Shown: piece by piece, positions 1-5,874 of the stretch
Numbering within the stretch: the stretch's first letter is position 1
Layout: every line of letters begins with the position of its first letter
DNA from: Clostridia bacterium
GTDB lineage: Bacteria > Bacillota_A > Clostridia > Peptostreptococcales > Anaerovoracaceae
Assembly (NCBI GenBank): GCA_024403175.1
Contig: JAKSSI010000061.1
Span: 1-7,516, forward strand
Length of the DNA: 7,516 bases
Direction of reading: 5' to 3'
The notes under the pieces: generated by a model
Database searches by the model: none
The model's input: only the letters and a program-made list of their open reading frames with translations
What the model was told of the DNA's origin: nothing
Translations under genes and position numbers: made by a program

Positions 1-803
1 TTAACATGAAGCAGGGAAGCATCAGTAGTGAAAGCAATAAGCCTGATGCAAGTGCAAAGTTCAATGAACTTCTTGCAGGTGCAACAGACATTAAGGTTGC
101 AGAACTTCGCCAGGTATATCCACAGGGCGCAGAACGTGTAATCATTTATGAAACAACAGGAAGACACCTCATCGCAGGTAAGCTCCCTGCAGATGTTGGA
201 TGCATCGTATCCAACGTTACTTCCATGCTTAAGCTGCAGCAGTTCCTTGCTACAGGTATGCCACTTGTTTCCAAGTTCATCACTGTAGACGGAAATGCAA
301 TCGCAAAGCCACAGAACATTGAAGCTCCTATCGGAACAATGATCTGCGACGTTATCGAATTCTGCGGCGGCGCTAAGGAAGGCGTAGAAAGCAGAAAGAT
401 CGTTATGGGCGGACCTATGATGGGTCGTGCAATCCCAAGAGACGATATGTCTATTATGAAGGGTAACTCCTCTCTTCTTTGCTTCGATGAAACATTCGCA
501 ACACAGAATAAGGAAACAGCTTGCATCAACTGCGGTAGATGCGTAGCAGGTTGCCCAATGAACCTTATGCCAGCTAGACTTTCTAGAGCATATAAGGACA
601 AGAACATTGATATGCTCAGAGAATACAATGTTATGTCTTGTATGGACTGCGGTTGCTGCGCTTACTCTTGCCCTGCAAGAAAGCAGCTCAACTTTGAAAT
701 CAGAATGGCTAAGGGCCTCGTAATGGAAGACGACAAGAAGCAGAAGGCTAAGGCTGAAGCTGAAGCAGCTAAGAAGGCTGAAAAGGAAGGAGGAAACAAG
801 TAA
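1..803 (+). CDS. rnfC: RnfC, Fe-S/NADH-binding subunit of the Rnf complex (5'-partial)
   Basis: This is the C-terminal part of RnfC, the peripheral cytoplasmic subunit that exchanges electrons with NAD(H) through FMN and passes them to Fe-S clusters. The frame is open to the left edge (first full codon at 3-5), so the ATG at 6 is internal and roughly the first 40% of the protein lies outside the window. Visible family features are the NKPDA segment, YPQGAE, LPADVG, and two ferredoxin-type CxxCxxCxxxCP motifs: codons 522-557 (CINCGRCVAGCP) and 639-674 (CMDCGCCAYSCP). These bind two [4Fe-4S] clusters. The last 25 residues are a charged Lys/Ala/Glu tail, as is common in RnfC. The stop codon overlaps the rnfD start (TAATG). 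Nearly all lysines are AAG, matching the other rnf genes. Confidence 0.96.
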   Translation, partial: NMKQGSISSESNKPDASAKFNELLAGATDIKVAELRQVYPQGAERVIIYETTGRHLIAGKLPADVGCIVSNVTSMLKLQQFLATGMPLVSKFITVDGNAIAKPQNIEAPIGTMICDVIEFCGGAKEGVESRKIVMGGPMMGRAIPRDDMSIMKGNSSLLCFDETFATQNKETACINCGRCVAGCPMNLMPARLSRAYKDKNIDMLREYNVMSCMDCGCCAYSCPARKQLNFEIRMAKGLVMEDDKKQKAKAEAEAAKKAEKEGGNK

Positions 804-1777
804 TGAGCACAAAGCACACAAATCTTATTGTTTCCGCATCCCCACATGTACATAATCCTGCAAGCACTGCAACAATTATGAGAGACGTTGTAATTGCTCT
901 TTGCCCTGCACTTATTTGGTCTATTTACATGTTCGGTATTCGCGCACTCGTACTTACACTCGTTTGCGCAGCATCCAGCGTATTCTTTGAATGGGCTGTA
1001 AGAAAGATTATGAAGAGAGACACTTCTACAGTAGGAGATTGGTCTGCAGTTGTAACTGGTGTTATTCTTGCATTCAACCTTCCAGTATCTCTTCCTTTCT
1101 GGATGGCTATCGTAGGTTCATTTGTTGCTATCGTTATCGTTAAGCAGCTCTTTGGTGGACTTGGTCAGAACTTTGCTAACCCAGCAATCGTTGCAAGAAT
1201 TGCACTCTTTGTTGGTTTCGCAGGAAAGATGGCTGTATGGAATGTATCTCCAAGAATGAGCGGTGCTATTTTAGAAGCTGCTGGCCCAGAAGCAATTTCT
1301 GGTGCTACACCACTCGGACTTGCTGCAAAGGGATTAGCAATTCCATCCAACCTTGAAATGTTCCTTGGACAGATTAACGGTTCTATGGGTGAAATCTCCG
1401 CACTCTGCCTCTTAATCGGTGGTATCTACCTTGTAGTTAGAAAGGTTATTTCCCCAGCAATCCCTGTTTCCTTCATAGCAACAGTATTTGTACTCTCTCT
1501 TGCATTTGGTCTTGATCCAATCTTCCAGATCTTTGCAGGTGGTGTATTCCTTGGTGCTATCTTCATGGCAACAGACTATGTAACATCCCCAATCACAACT
1601 TCCGGAAAGATTATCTTCGGAATTGGCTGTGGTATTTTCACAATGCTCATCAGAAAGTTCGGCGCATACCCAGAAGGCGTATCTTTCGCTATTCTTCTTA
1701 TGAACATTCTTACACCACACATTGATAATATTACAAAGACAAAGCTCAACGGTGTTGAGAAAGGAGGCGCAAAGTAA
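803..1777 (+). CDS. rnfD: RnfD, membrane subunit carrying covalent flavin
   Basis: RnfD is the polytopic membrane subunit homologous to NqrB that carries a covalently attached FMN. The 324-residue product is of normal length and has many hydrophobic segments. The flavinylation motif SGATPL lies at residues 166-171, with Thr169 as the expected FMN attachment site. Other family signatures are GGLGQNFANPAIVAR (118-132), the GSMGE segment (193-197), ATDYVTSPIT (256-265) and the C-terminal EGVSFAILLMN (291-301). The ATG at 803 overlaps the rnfC stop and has AGGAGG at 788-793, nine bases upstream, so translational coupling is likely. In known clostridial clusters rnfG normally follows rnfD. Here rnfE begins at the rnfD stop codon instead. 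Confidence 0.97.
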   Translation: MSTKHTNLIVSASPHVHNPASTATIMRDVVIALCPALIWSIYMFGIRALVLTLVCAASSVFFEWAVRKIMKRDTSTVGDWSAVVTGVILAFNLPVSLPFWMAIVGSFVAIVIVKQLFGGLGQNFANPAIVARIALFVGFAGKMAVWNVSPRMSGAILEAAGPEAISGATPLGLAAKGLAIPSNLEMFLGQINGSMGEISALCLLIGGIYLVVRKVISPAIPVSFIATVFVLSLAFGLDPIFQIFAGGVFLGAIFMATDYVTSPITTSGKIIFGIGCGIFTMLIRKFGAYPEGVSFAILLMNILTPHIDNITKTKLNGVEKGGAK

Positions 1778-2469
1778 TGGAAAAGAAGTCTAAACTTTCT
1801 ATTCTTACCAACGGCCTCATTAAGGAAAACCCAGTACTTGTACTTATTCTTGGTACTTGCCCAACACTGGCTCTTTCCACTCAGGCTATCAATGGTATCG
1901 GAATGGGACTCTCAGTTCTGTTCGTACTTACTTGCTCAAATATCTTTATTTCTGCACTTAAGAAGGTTATTCCAGATACAGTACGTATTCCGTGCTATAT
2001 CGTTGTAATCGCTGCTTTCGTTACTATCGTACAGTTAGTAATTAAGGCATTCCTTCCAGACCTCGATAAGTCTCTTGGTGTTTACATTCCACTTATCGTA
2101 GTAAACTGCATCATTCTCGGCCGTGCCGAAATGTTTGCTAACAAGAACAGCATCATCGACTCCGCTCTCGACGGAATCGGTATGGGCCTTGGTTATACAG
2201 TAGCTCTTACACTTATGGCTTGCATTAGAGAACTTCTCGGAAACGGAACAATCTTTGGCGCAACAATTACAGCTAACGTAATCGACCCAATGACAATTAT
2301 GACAATGGCTCCTGGCGGATTCCTTACATTTGGTTGCTTAATCGCACTTGTAAACTTCGCTACAAAGGGCAAGGTTAAGGAAAAGCAGCAGAACAAGTGC
2401 TTAGGTTGCCCAGGCGCTGATTTCTGTTCTAGCAAGGAAGGAGGCTGTGAGGAAAGTGGCAATGCTTAA
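1777..2469 (+). CDS. rnfE: RnfE, integral membrane subunit with an added Cys-rich tail
   Basis: RnfE is one of two related six-helix membrane subunits (RnfA and RnfE; NqrD/E family) that together hold a [2Fe-2S] cluster inside the membrane. The conserved ligand cysteines are visible: Cys28 in LGTCP and Cys111 in VVNCIILGR. The family segments KSLGVYIPLIVVNC, DGIGMGLGY and RELLG are intact. The product is 230 residues. After the last helix (ending near residue 195) a basic stretch leads to a tail with four extra cysteines, 208, 211, 217 and 224 (Cx2C-x5-C-x6-C). This tail could bind a metal or Fe-S cluster, but that is inference. The ATG overlaps the rnfD stop (TAATG), with AAGGAGG at 1761-1767. 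The gene end overlaps rnfA. Confidence 0.96.
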   Translation: MEKKSKLSILTNGLIKENPVLVLILGTCPTLALSTQAINGIGMGLSVLFVLTCSNIFISALKKVIPDTVRIPCYIVVIAAFVTIVQLVIKAFLPDLDKSLGVYIPLIVVNCIILGRAEMFANKNSIIDSALDGIGMGLGYTVALTLMACIRELLGNGTIFGATITANVIDPMTIMTMAPGGFLTFGCLIALVNFATKGKVKEKQQNKCLGCPGADFCSSKEGGCEESGNA

Positions 2470-3043
2470 AATCGTTCTTGCGGCAGTTATTACAAATAAC
2501 TACGTTCTTGCAAAGTTCCTTGGTATCTGCCCATTCCTTGGTGTGTCCAAGAAGCTTGATAACGCAATGGGTATGTCCGTTGCCGTTATCGTTGTAATGG
2601 TTATTGCTACAGCAGTAACATGGCCAATCCAGATGCTCCTCTTAGAGCCAAAGGGAATTGGTTACATGCAGACAATTGTATTCATTCTCGTTATCGCTGC
2701 ACTCGTACAGCTTATTGAAATCTTCCTTAAGAAGTATATCCCAGGCCTCCACAAGGCTCTTGGTGTATACCTCCCACTGATTACAACAAACTGTGCAGTA
2801 CTTGGTGTTTGCGTACTCAACATCGATGAAGGATACACATTCATTCAGTCTATTCTTAACTCTCTCGGTTCCGGTCTTGGTTTCATGCTCGCTATGTTCC
2901 TCTTTGCAGGTGTTAGAAGCAGAATCGAAACAAATGACTACCCAGAAGCATTCAAGGGTGTTGCTTCTACTCTCGTAGCAGCTGCAATTCTTTCCATGTC
3001 CTTCATGGGCTTCTCCGGAATCATTGATGCTATTTTCGGTTAA
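2462..3043 (+). CDS. rnfA: RnfA, integral membrane subunit
   Basis: RnfA pairs with RnfE to form the inverted-topology membrane core holding a [2Fe-2S] cluster. The 193-residue product shows the family hallmarks NNYVLAKFLGICPFLGVSKK (residues 12-31), with ligand Cys23, and LGVYLPLITTNCAVLG, with ligand Cys111. Six hydrophobic helices are apparent. The start is not certain. ATG 2462 has GAGG at 2449-2452, nine bases upstream, and overlaps the rnfE stop by 8 bases. In-frame GTG codons at 2456 and 2447 are alternatives: GTG 2456 sits 11 bases after AGGAGG (2439-2444), whereas GTG 2447 is only two bases after it. I prefer ATG 2462 because it gives the N-terminus closest to a normal one with an ordinary start codon. 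Confidence 0.94.
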   Translation: MLKIVLAAVITNNYVLAKFLGICPFLGVSKKLDNAMGMSVAVIVVMVIATAVTWPIQMLLLEPKGIGYMQTIVFILVIAALVQLIEIFLKKYIPGLHKALGVYLPLITTNCAVLGVCVLNIDEGYTFIQSILNSLGSGLGFMLAMFLFAGVRSRIETNDYPEAFKGVASTLVAAAILSMSFMGFSGIIDAIFG

Positions 3044-3055
3044 GGAGGTACAGTA

Positions 3056-3907
3056 ATGGCAGCATTTATTTCACCTGTACTTCTTACAGTAATCGTTGGT
3101 CTTATTGCAGCAGTAATGCTTGCAGTAGCATCCAAGGTTATGGCAGTTCCTGTTGATGAAACAGCTGTAAAGATCAGAGCTTGCCTTCCTGGTGCTAACT
3201 GCGGTGCTTGCGGCTATGCTGGTTGCGACGACTATGCAGCAGCTCTTGCAGCAGACCACTCTATTAGAACAAATCTCTGCGTTCCTGGTGCAGACGGTGT
3301 TGCTTCTATGGTAGCAGCAGCTCTTGGACAGGAAGCTTTAGATGTAATCGAAATGGTTGCAAACGTAAAGTGCTCCGGTATTTGCGATGCAACAAAGCCA
3401 GAAATGGACTATCAGGGTATGAAGTCCTGTGCAGCAGTTAAGGGATTCTTCGGTGGTCCTGGCACTTGCAAGTACGGATGCATTGGTTTTGGCGACTGCG
3501 TAAACACATGTGCTTACGACGCTATTTCCGTATGCGAAGGTGTTGCTCGTGTTGATAGAGAACTCTGCAGAGGTTGCGGTGCTTGCGCTAAGGCATGCCC
3601 ACAGAAGATTATTGCTCTTATCCCAGACATCAAGAGAGTACATGTAGAATGTAGCTCCCTCGATAAGGGTAAGGTTGTAACACAGGCTTGCAAGGCTGGT
3701 TGTATCGGCTGCAAGAAGTGTGAAAAGACATGTAAGTTCGACGCAATTCACGTTGAAAATAACCTGGCAGTTATCGACTACGACAAGTGCAAGAACTGCG
3801 GTATGTGCGCTAAGGAATGCCCAAGACATATCATTCAGGTATTCAAGAAGGCTAATGTTAAGCCTATCGTAAAGGTAGACGATGCAGCAGCTGCTCAGCA
3901 AGCATAA
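3056..3907 (+). CDS. rnfB: RnfB, multi-cluster ferredoxin-interacting subunit
   Basis: RnfB is the membrane-anchored Fe-S subunit that receives electrons from ferredoxin. Residues 5-28 form the single N-terminal membrane helix. A [4Fe-4S] domain follows with GANCGACGYAGC (Cys49, 52, 57) and Cys75. Residues 138-152 (C-x3-C-x5-C-x3-C), 171-181, 212-226 and 245-255 form a string of ferredoxin-like cysteine motifs, with 27 cysteines in 283 residues. The layout CKYGCIGFGDC, then CRGCGACAKACP, then AGCIGCKKCEKTC, then CKNCGMCAKECP is the extended clostridial type. The C-terminal end is Ala/Gln-rich. AAGGAGG (3042-3048) overlaps the rnfA stop and sits seven bases before the ATG. This is the last gene of the operon and is followed by a terminator. 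Confidence 0.97.
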   Translation: MAAFISPVLLTVIVGLIAAVMLAVASKVMAVPVDETAVKIRACLPGANCGACGYAGCDDYAAALAADHSIRTNLCVPGADGVASMVAAALGQEALDVIEMVANVKCSGICDATKPEMDYQGMKSCAAVKGFFGGPGTCKYGCIGFGDCVNTCAYDAISVCEGVARVDRELCRGCGACAKACPQKIIALIPDIKRVHVECSSLDKGKVVTQACKAGCIGCKKCEKTCKFDAIHVENNLAVIDYDKCKNCGMCAKECPRHIIQVFKKANVKPIVKVDDAAAAQQA

Positions 3908-3930
3908 TCTGAACTCAATATAAAATAACT

Positions 3931-3968
3931 AGCGGCCTGCATTCGGTTTTCCGGGTGCAGGCTGTTTT
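3931..3968 (+). terminator. Intrinsic terminator of the rnf operon
   Basis: A 16-bp stem pairs 3931-3946 with 3951-3966 through a TTTT loop; every position pairs, with a few G-T wobbles. The core of the stem is GCCTGCA facing TGCAGGC. A T-tract begins at 3965 in the distal part of the right arm. It lies 23 bases after the rnfB stop, where operon transcription should end. Confidence 0.9.
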
Positions 3969-3974
3969 ATGTTT

Positions 3975-3983
3975 TGGTATAAT
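3975..3983 (+). promoter_or_regulatory. Extended -10 promoter for the FTR-like/trxA unit
   Basis: A consensus TATAAT at 3978-3983 is preceded by TG at the extended -10 position (TGGTATAAT). No good -35 hexamer lies 17 bases upstream, where the right arm of the rnf terminator falls; extended -10 promoters can work without one. Transcription would begin near 3990, about 15 bases before the ATG at 4005, which leaves just room for the AAGGGGG ribosome-binding site (3989-3995). Confidence 0.6.
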
Positions 3984-4004
3984 GGGGTAAGGGGGTATGA
4001 GTTT

Positions 4005-4202
4005 ATGAAAATTACATTGAATCCGAATGAGGAAATTGTTAAAGTGGTAAAGGAAGGGCTGGCAAAAAAAGACGGGCACTGTCCTTGCGTAAGAGAAATA
4101 TCCGAAGACACAAAGTGCATGTGCAAAGCTTTTAGAGATCAAATTGCAGATCCTGAATTTGAAGGCTATTGCCACTGTATGCTTTATTACAAATCAAAAT
4201 AG
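4005..4202 (+). CDS. Small ferredoxin-thioredoxin reductase catalytic-chain-like Fe-S protein
   Basis: This 65-residue protein has three CxC pairs: GHCPC (Cys26, 28), KCMC (Cys38, 40) and YCHC (Cys56, 58). CPC, then CxC, then CHC is the signature of the ferredoxin-thioredoxin reductase catalytic chain family, in which four cysteines bind a [4Fe-4S] cluster and two form the redox disulfide that reduces thioredoxin. The spacing here (9 then 15 residues) differs from the plant/cyanobacterial form (16 then 8), so cysteine roles cannot be assigned by simple alignment. No variable subunit is encoded nearby. The ATG at 4005 is preferred over an in-frame ATG at 3969, because AAGGGGG at 3989-3995 and the -10 box both precede 4005. 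The thioredoxin gene starts 10 bases downstream, so this pair is probably an electron-transfer unit. The thioredoxin-reducing role is inferred from family and context. Confidence 0.87.
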   Translation: MKITLNPNEEIVKVVKEGLAKKDGHCPCVREISEDTKCMCKAFRDQIADPEFEGYCHCMLYYKSK

Positions 4203-4212
4203 GGGGAGAATT

Positions 4213-4524
4213 ATGGCTGAAATTATACTTACAAAAGAAAACTTCGAAGCCGAAGTATTAAAATCCGATATTCCAGTGCTTGTAGACTTCTGGGCAACCT
4301 GGTGCGGCCCATGTCAGATGCTGGCACCAATTATTGAAGAGATTGCAAAGGAAAATGAAGGCGTTATTAAAGTTGGCAAGGTAAATGTCGACGAAGAACC
4401 AGAACTTTCCGTTCGCTACAATGTAGCGGTTATTCCAACACTTTATGTTTTTAAGAACGGCAAGGCTGTAAAAGCAGCTCAAGGCTATATGTCAAAAGAG
4501 AATGTGCTAGAGCTTCTAAAATAG
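4213..4524 (+). CDS. trxA: Thioredoxin
   Basis: This is a cytoplasmic thiol-disulfide oxidoreductase of 103 residues, the standard single-domain thioredoxin length. The active site WCGPC is at residues 30-34, preceded by VDFWAT. The cis-proline is Pro75 in the IPT motif, and FKNGK (80-84) and the C-terminal helix are normal. The ATG at 4213 is chosen because AGGGGGAG at 4201-4208 lies just upstream and the protein then begins like other thioredoxins; an earlier in-frame ATG at 4144 lies inside the preceding gene. It is co-transcribed with the FTR-like gene, which probably encodes its reductant. Lysines are mostly AAA, unlike the rnf genes, which suggests ordinary expression. No simple terminator directly follows the stop; the structured repeats at 4531-4924 come next. 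Confidence 0.97.
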   Translation: MAEIILTKENFEAEVLKSDIPVLVDFWATWCGPCQMLAPIIEEIAKENEGVIKVGKVNVDEEPELSVRYNVAVIPTLYVFKNGKAVKAAQGYMSKENVLELLK

Positions 4525-4530
4525 CGTGAG

Positions 4531-4594
4531 AAAATTTTTGCTTCGAGATGAAAGCGAGCCATAGGCGAAGCTTGAATCCGCAGCCAAAAAATTT
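4531..4594. repeat. Structured inverted repeat 1 (tandem-GA hairpin)
   Basis: Outer AT arms (4532-4539 with 4587-4594) enclose a nested hairpin. GAT 4547-4549 pairs with ATC 4576-4578, then GA faces GA. AAGC 4552-4555 pairs with GCTT 4570-4573, then GA faces GAA. GCC 4558-4560 pairs with GGC 4564-4566 over an ATA loop. An alternative pairing is GCTTCG 4540-4545 with CGAAGC 4566-4571. It starts seven bases after the trxA stop and lacks the T-run of a normal terminator on the + strand. Confidence 0.6.
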
Positions 4595-4601
4595 GCGATT
4601 A

Positions 4602-4754
4602 AAAAAAGACATTTTGTGAATTCCGTAAGGGGCAATCTGGGGAACCGGTTCTTGGTTGTTGCGAGTGCATAGCACGATGCAAGAACCCCAGAACCGCTGT
4701 GGGCCCCCAGCTTAGCGAGAGCGTGCCCCCTAGGAATCATAAAATGTCTTTTTT
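4602..4754. terminator. Structured inverted repeat 2: 153-bp element with long arms, bidirectional terminator-like
   Basis: Perfect 14-bp arms (4602-4615 and 4741-4754) carry A6 and T6 at the ends. Pairing continues with small bulges to 4634 and 4724, giving an arm of about 30 bp. The interior holds a tip hairpin TTGC-GA-GTGC-ATA-GCAC-GAT-GCAA (4659-4682), a GGTTCTTG/CAAGAACC pair, and two CCCCAG copies (4686-4691, 4705-4710) that can each pair with CTGGGG 4637-4642. The A/T-ended arms fit an intrinsic terminator on either strand, useful between converging genes. The length is far above that of an ordinary terminator. ATTA flanks both ends (4598-4601 and 4755-4758). Confidence 0.6.
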
Positions 4755-4770
4755 ATTAACCTGAGTGCAA

Positions 4771-4828
4771 TTTCTGATTGTAGATTGTTCCGAGCCAAAG
4801 GCGATGGAAGAATCACAATCCAAGAAAT
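4771..4828. repeat. Structured inverted repeat 3 (tandem-GA hairpin)
   Basis: TTTCT 4771-4775 pairs with AGAAA 4823-4827. GATTGT 4776-4781 pairs with ACAATC 4815-4820. GATT 4783-4786 pairs with AATC 4811-4814, and TTCC 4788-4791 pairs with GGAA 4806-4809. GA (4792-4793) then faces GAT (4803-4805), followed by GCC/GGC closed by an AAA loop (4797-4799). The tip has the same layout as repeats 1 and 2. No T-run follows, so it is not a convincing terminator. Confidence 0.6.
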
Positions 4829-4838
4829 AAACGGCTAT

Positions 4839-4924
4839 AAAAAATCCGGGTGACATTGAGGAGATTCTCATATCGCTGCGAAGCGAGAGATGAGAACTCC
4901 GAAATGGCAGGACCCGGATTTTAA
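4839..4924. terminator. Structured inverted repeat 4: terminator of the fusion gene, bidirectional
   Basis: Arms 4841-4851 and 4912-4922 (AAAATCCGGGT / ACCCGGATTTT) form an 11-bp perfect stem. On the - strand it is followed by a T6 run, directly downstream of the stop at 4940, so it should end transcription of the - strand gene; on the + strand it has only T4. Inside, CATT 4854-4857 pairs with AATG 4903-4906, GA faces GA, and GGAG 4860-4863 pairs with CTCC 4897-4900. TCTCAT then pairs with ATGAGA, and TCGCT with AGCGA over a GCGA (GNRA) tetraloop at 4878-4881. Confidence 0.75.
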
Positions 4925-4939
4925 TTTATATTTTCATGT

Positions 4940-5806
4940 TTAGATAAATCTGTTGATCGCCTTCTTGAAATCTTCAACGGCATCGGCGTCGCCATTTTCA
5001 ATAGCATGAGAAATGCAGTGAACGATGTGCTCATTGATGATTTCTTTACCAAGCCCATTAAGAGCAGCAATAACAGCGGAAAGCTGAATAAGCGTTTCAG
5101 CTACATCGTCGTCGTTTTCAAGCATACTCTTTACGTGGTTGAGGTGTCCGCTAGCTCTAGCAAGTCTGTTGAGTTGCTTTTTCTTAGATTCTAAGTTGTG
5201 GTTATGGCTGTGACTACCATTTTGAGATGTTACAGCTACACCGGAAACAAGATATTTCTCATTATCAGACACAATTTTGTCTACGTTTAGGTATTTACCC
5301 ATAAGCTCGGCCAAATCTTCAGCTGGCATAAGGCCCATAGAAACAGCCTGCGCAACACCGTGATGGTGTGCATCAATAGCTTCTCGGCTCTGGCCATGCG
5401 CAATAGTGAATCTTCCGCCCGGTTTTAAGAGGTGAGACATTGCGTGAATCAGCTTTTCAGGATACGGAAAGTGAGGGAACGCATTATACACAACGATACA
5501 ATCAAAACGGCTTTCAAGATAAAGTTCGGAAGCATCTGCGCAAATGGTTGATACATAAGGATACTTTCTTCTTGCAACTTCAAGCATTTTTGCCGCAATA
5601 TCTACGCCCATCAGTATGCCAACCTTGCGGTTTTGGTAATCTCCGAAAAGTTCGCCGGTACCACAGGCTACGTCTAATACGCTTACGCCTGCCTTTACTC
5701 CGGCTTCATCTAAAATATAATCAACAACTTTCTGATTTCTAAAGGACGTGGAGTCCCAGACCTCAGCTCTTTCGTTGAAAAAGTTAATTACATCACTTTT
5801 ATTCAT
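4940..5806 (-). CDS. Fusion: SAM-dependent methyltransferase + CsoR/RcnR/FrmR-type metal-sensing repressor domain
   Basis: This is one continuous 288-residue protein with two domains. Residues 1-190 form a class I SAM-dependent methyltransferase: motif I VLDVACGTG (43-51), acidic GVDI (67-70), the DA of the third strand (91-92), FPHF (110-113) and LLKPGGRFTIAHG (126-138). SREAIDAHHHG follows, with three histidines at 147-149. The substrate is unknown. Residues 194-204 are a His-rich linker (His199, 201, 203). Residues 205-288 match the DUF156 metal-sensor family (CsoR, RcnR, FrmR): RLARASGHLNHVKSMLE, LIQLSAVIAALN, then INEHIVHCI. His260 and Cys264 match the His and second Cys of the CsoR metal site, while the first Cys position is Val235. 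No start codon lies in the linker, so the second domain cannot be made alone. GAGGA (complement of 5811-5815) precedes the ATG. No neighbouring transporter or enzyme reveals the metal or substrate. Confidence 0.9.
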   Translation of the reverse strand: MNKSDVINFFNERAEVWDSTSFRNQKVVDYILDEAGVKAGVSVLDVACGTGELFGDYQNRKVGILMGVDIAAKMLEVARRKYPYVSTICADASELYLESRFDCIVVYNAFPHFPYPEKLIHAMSHLLKPGGRFTIAHGQSREAIDAHHHGVAQAVSMGLMPAEDLAELMGKYLNVDKIVSDNEKYLVSGVAVTSQNGSHSHNHNLESKKKQLNRLARASGHLNHVKSMLENDDDVAETLIQLSAVIAALNGLGKEIINEHIVHCISHAIENGDADAVEDFKKAINRFI

Positions 5807-5874
5807 ATTTTCCTCGTGTTTTTATAAAAAATTTTATCAACTGCTATGATATCAAATAAATTGCGACTAAAAAA

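Noticed and set aside
146..628. Long antisense frame opposite rnfC, and a similar one opposite rnfB (3338-3901)
   Set aside because: These are shadows of the biased codon use of the real genes, with no ribosome-binding sites or family features.
2447..2461. GTG start at 2447 for rnfA
   Set aside because: It lies only two bases after AGGAGG (2439-2444) and would add residues not typical of the RnfA N-terminus. ATG 2462 has its own GAGG nine bases upstream. GTG 2456 remains possible.
3969..4004. Upstream ATG for the FTR-like gene
   Set aside because: This start lies before the -10 box and the ribosome-binding site, so a transcript from the local promoter would not include it.
4144..4212. Upstream in-frame ATG for thioredoxin
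   Set aside because: It falls inside the FTR-like gene without a ribosome-binding site, while ATG 4213 has a strong one and gives a standard thioredoxin N-terminus.
4525..4939. CRISPR array
   Set aside because: The repeats are inverted and of different lengths, with no regular direct repeats or spacers and no cas gene.
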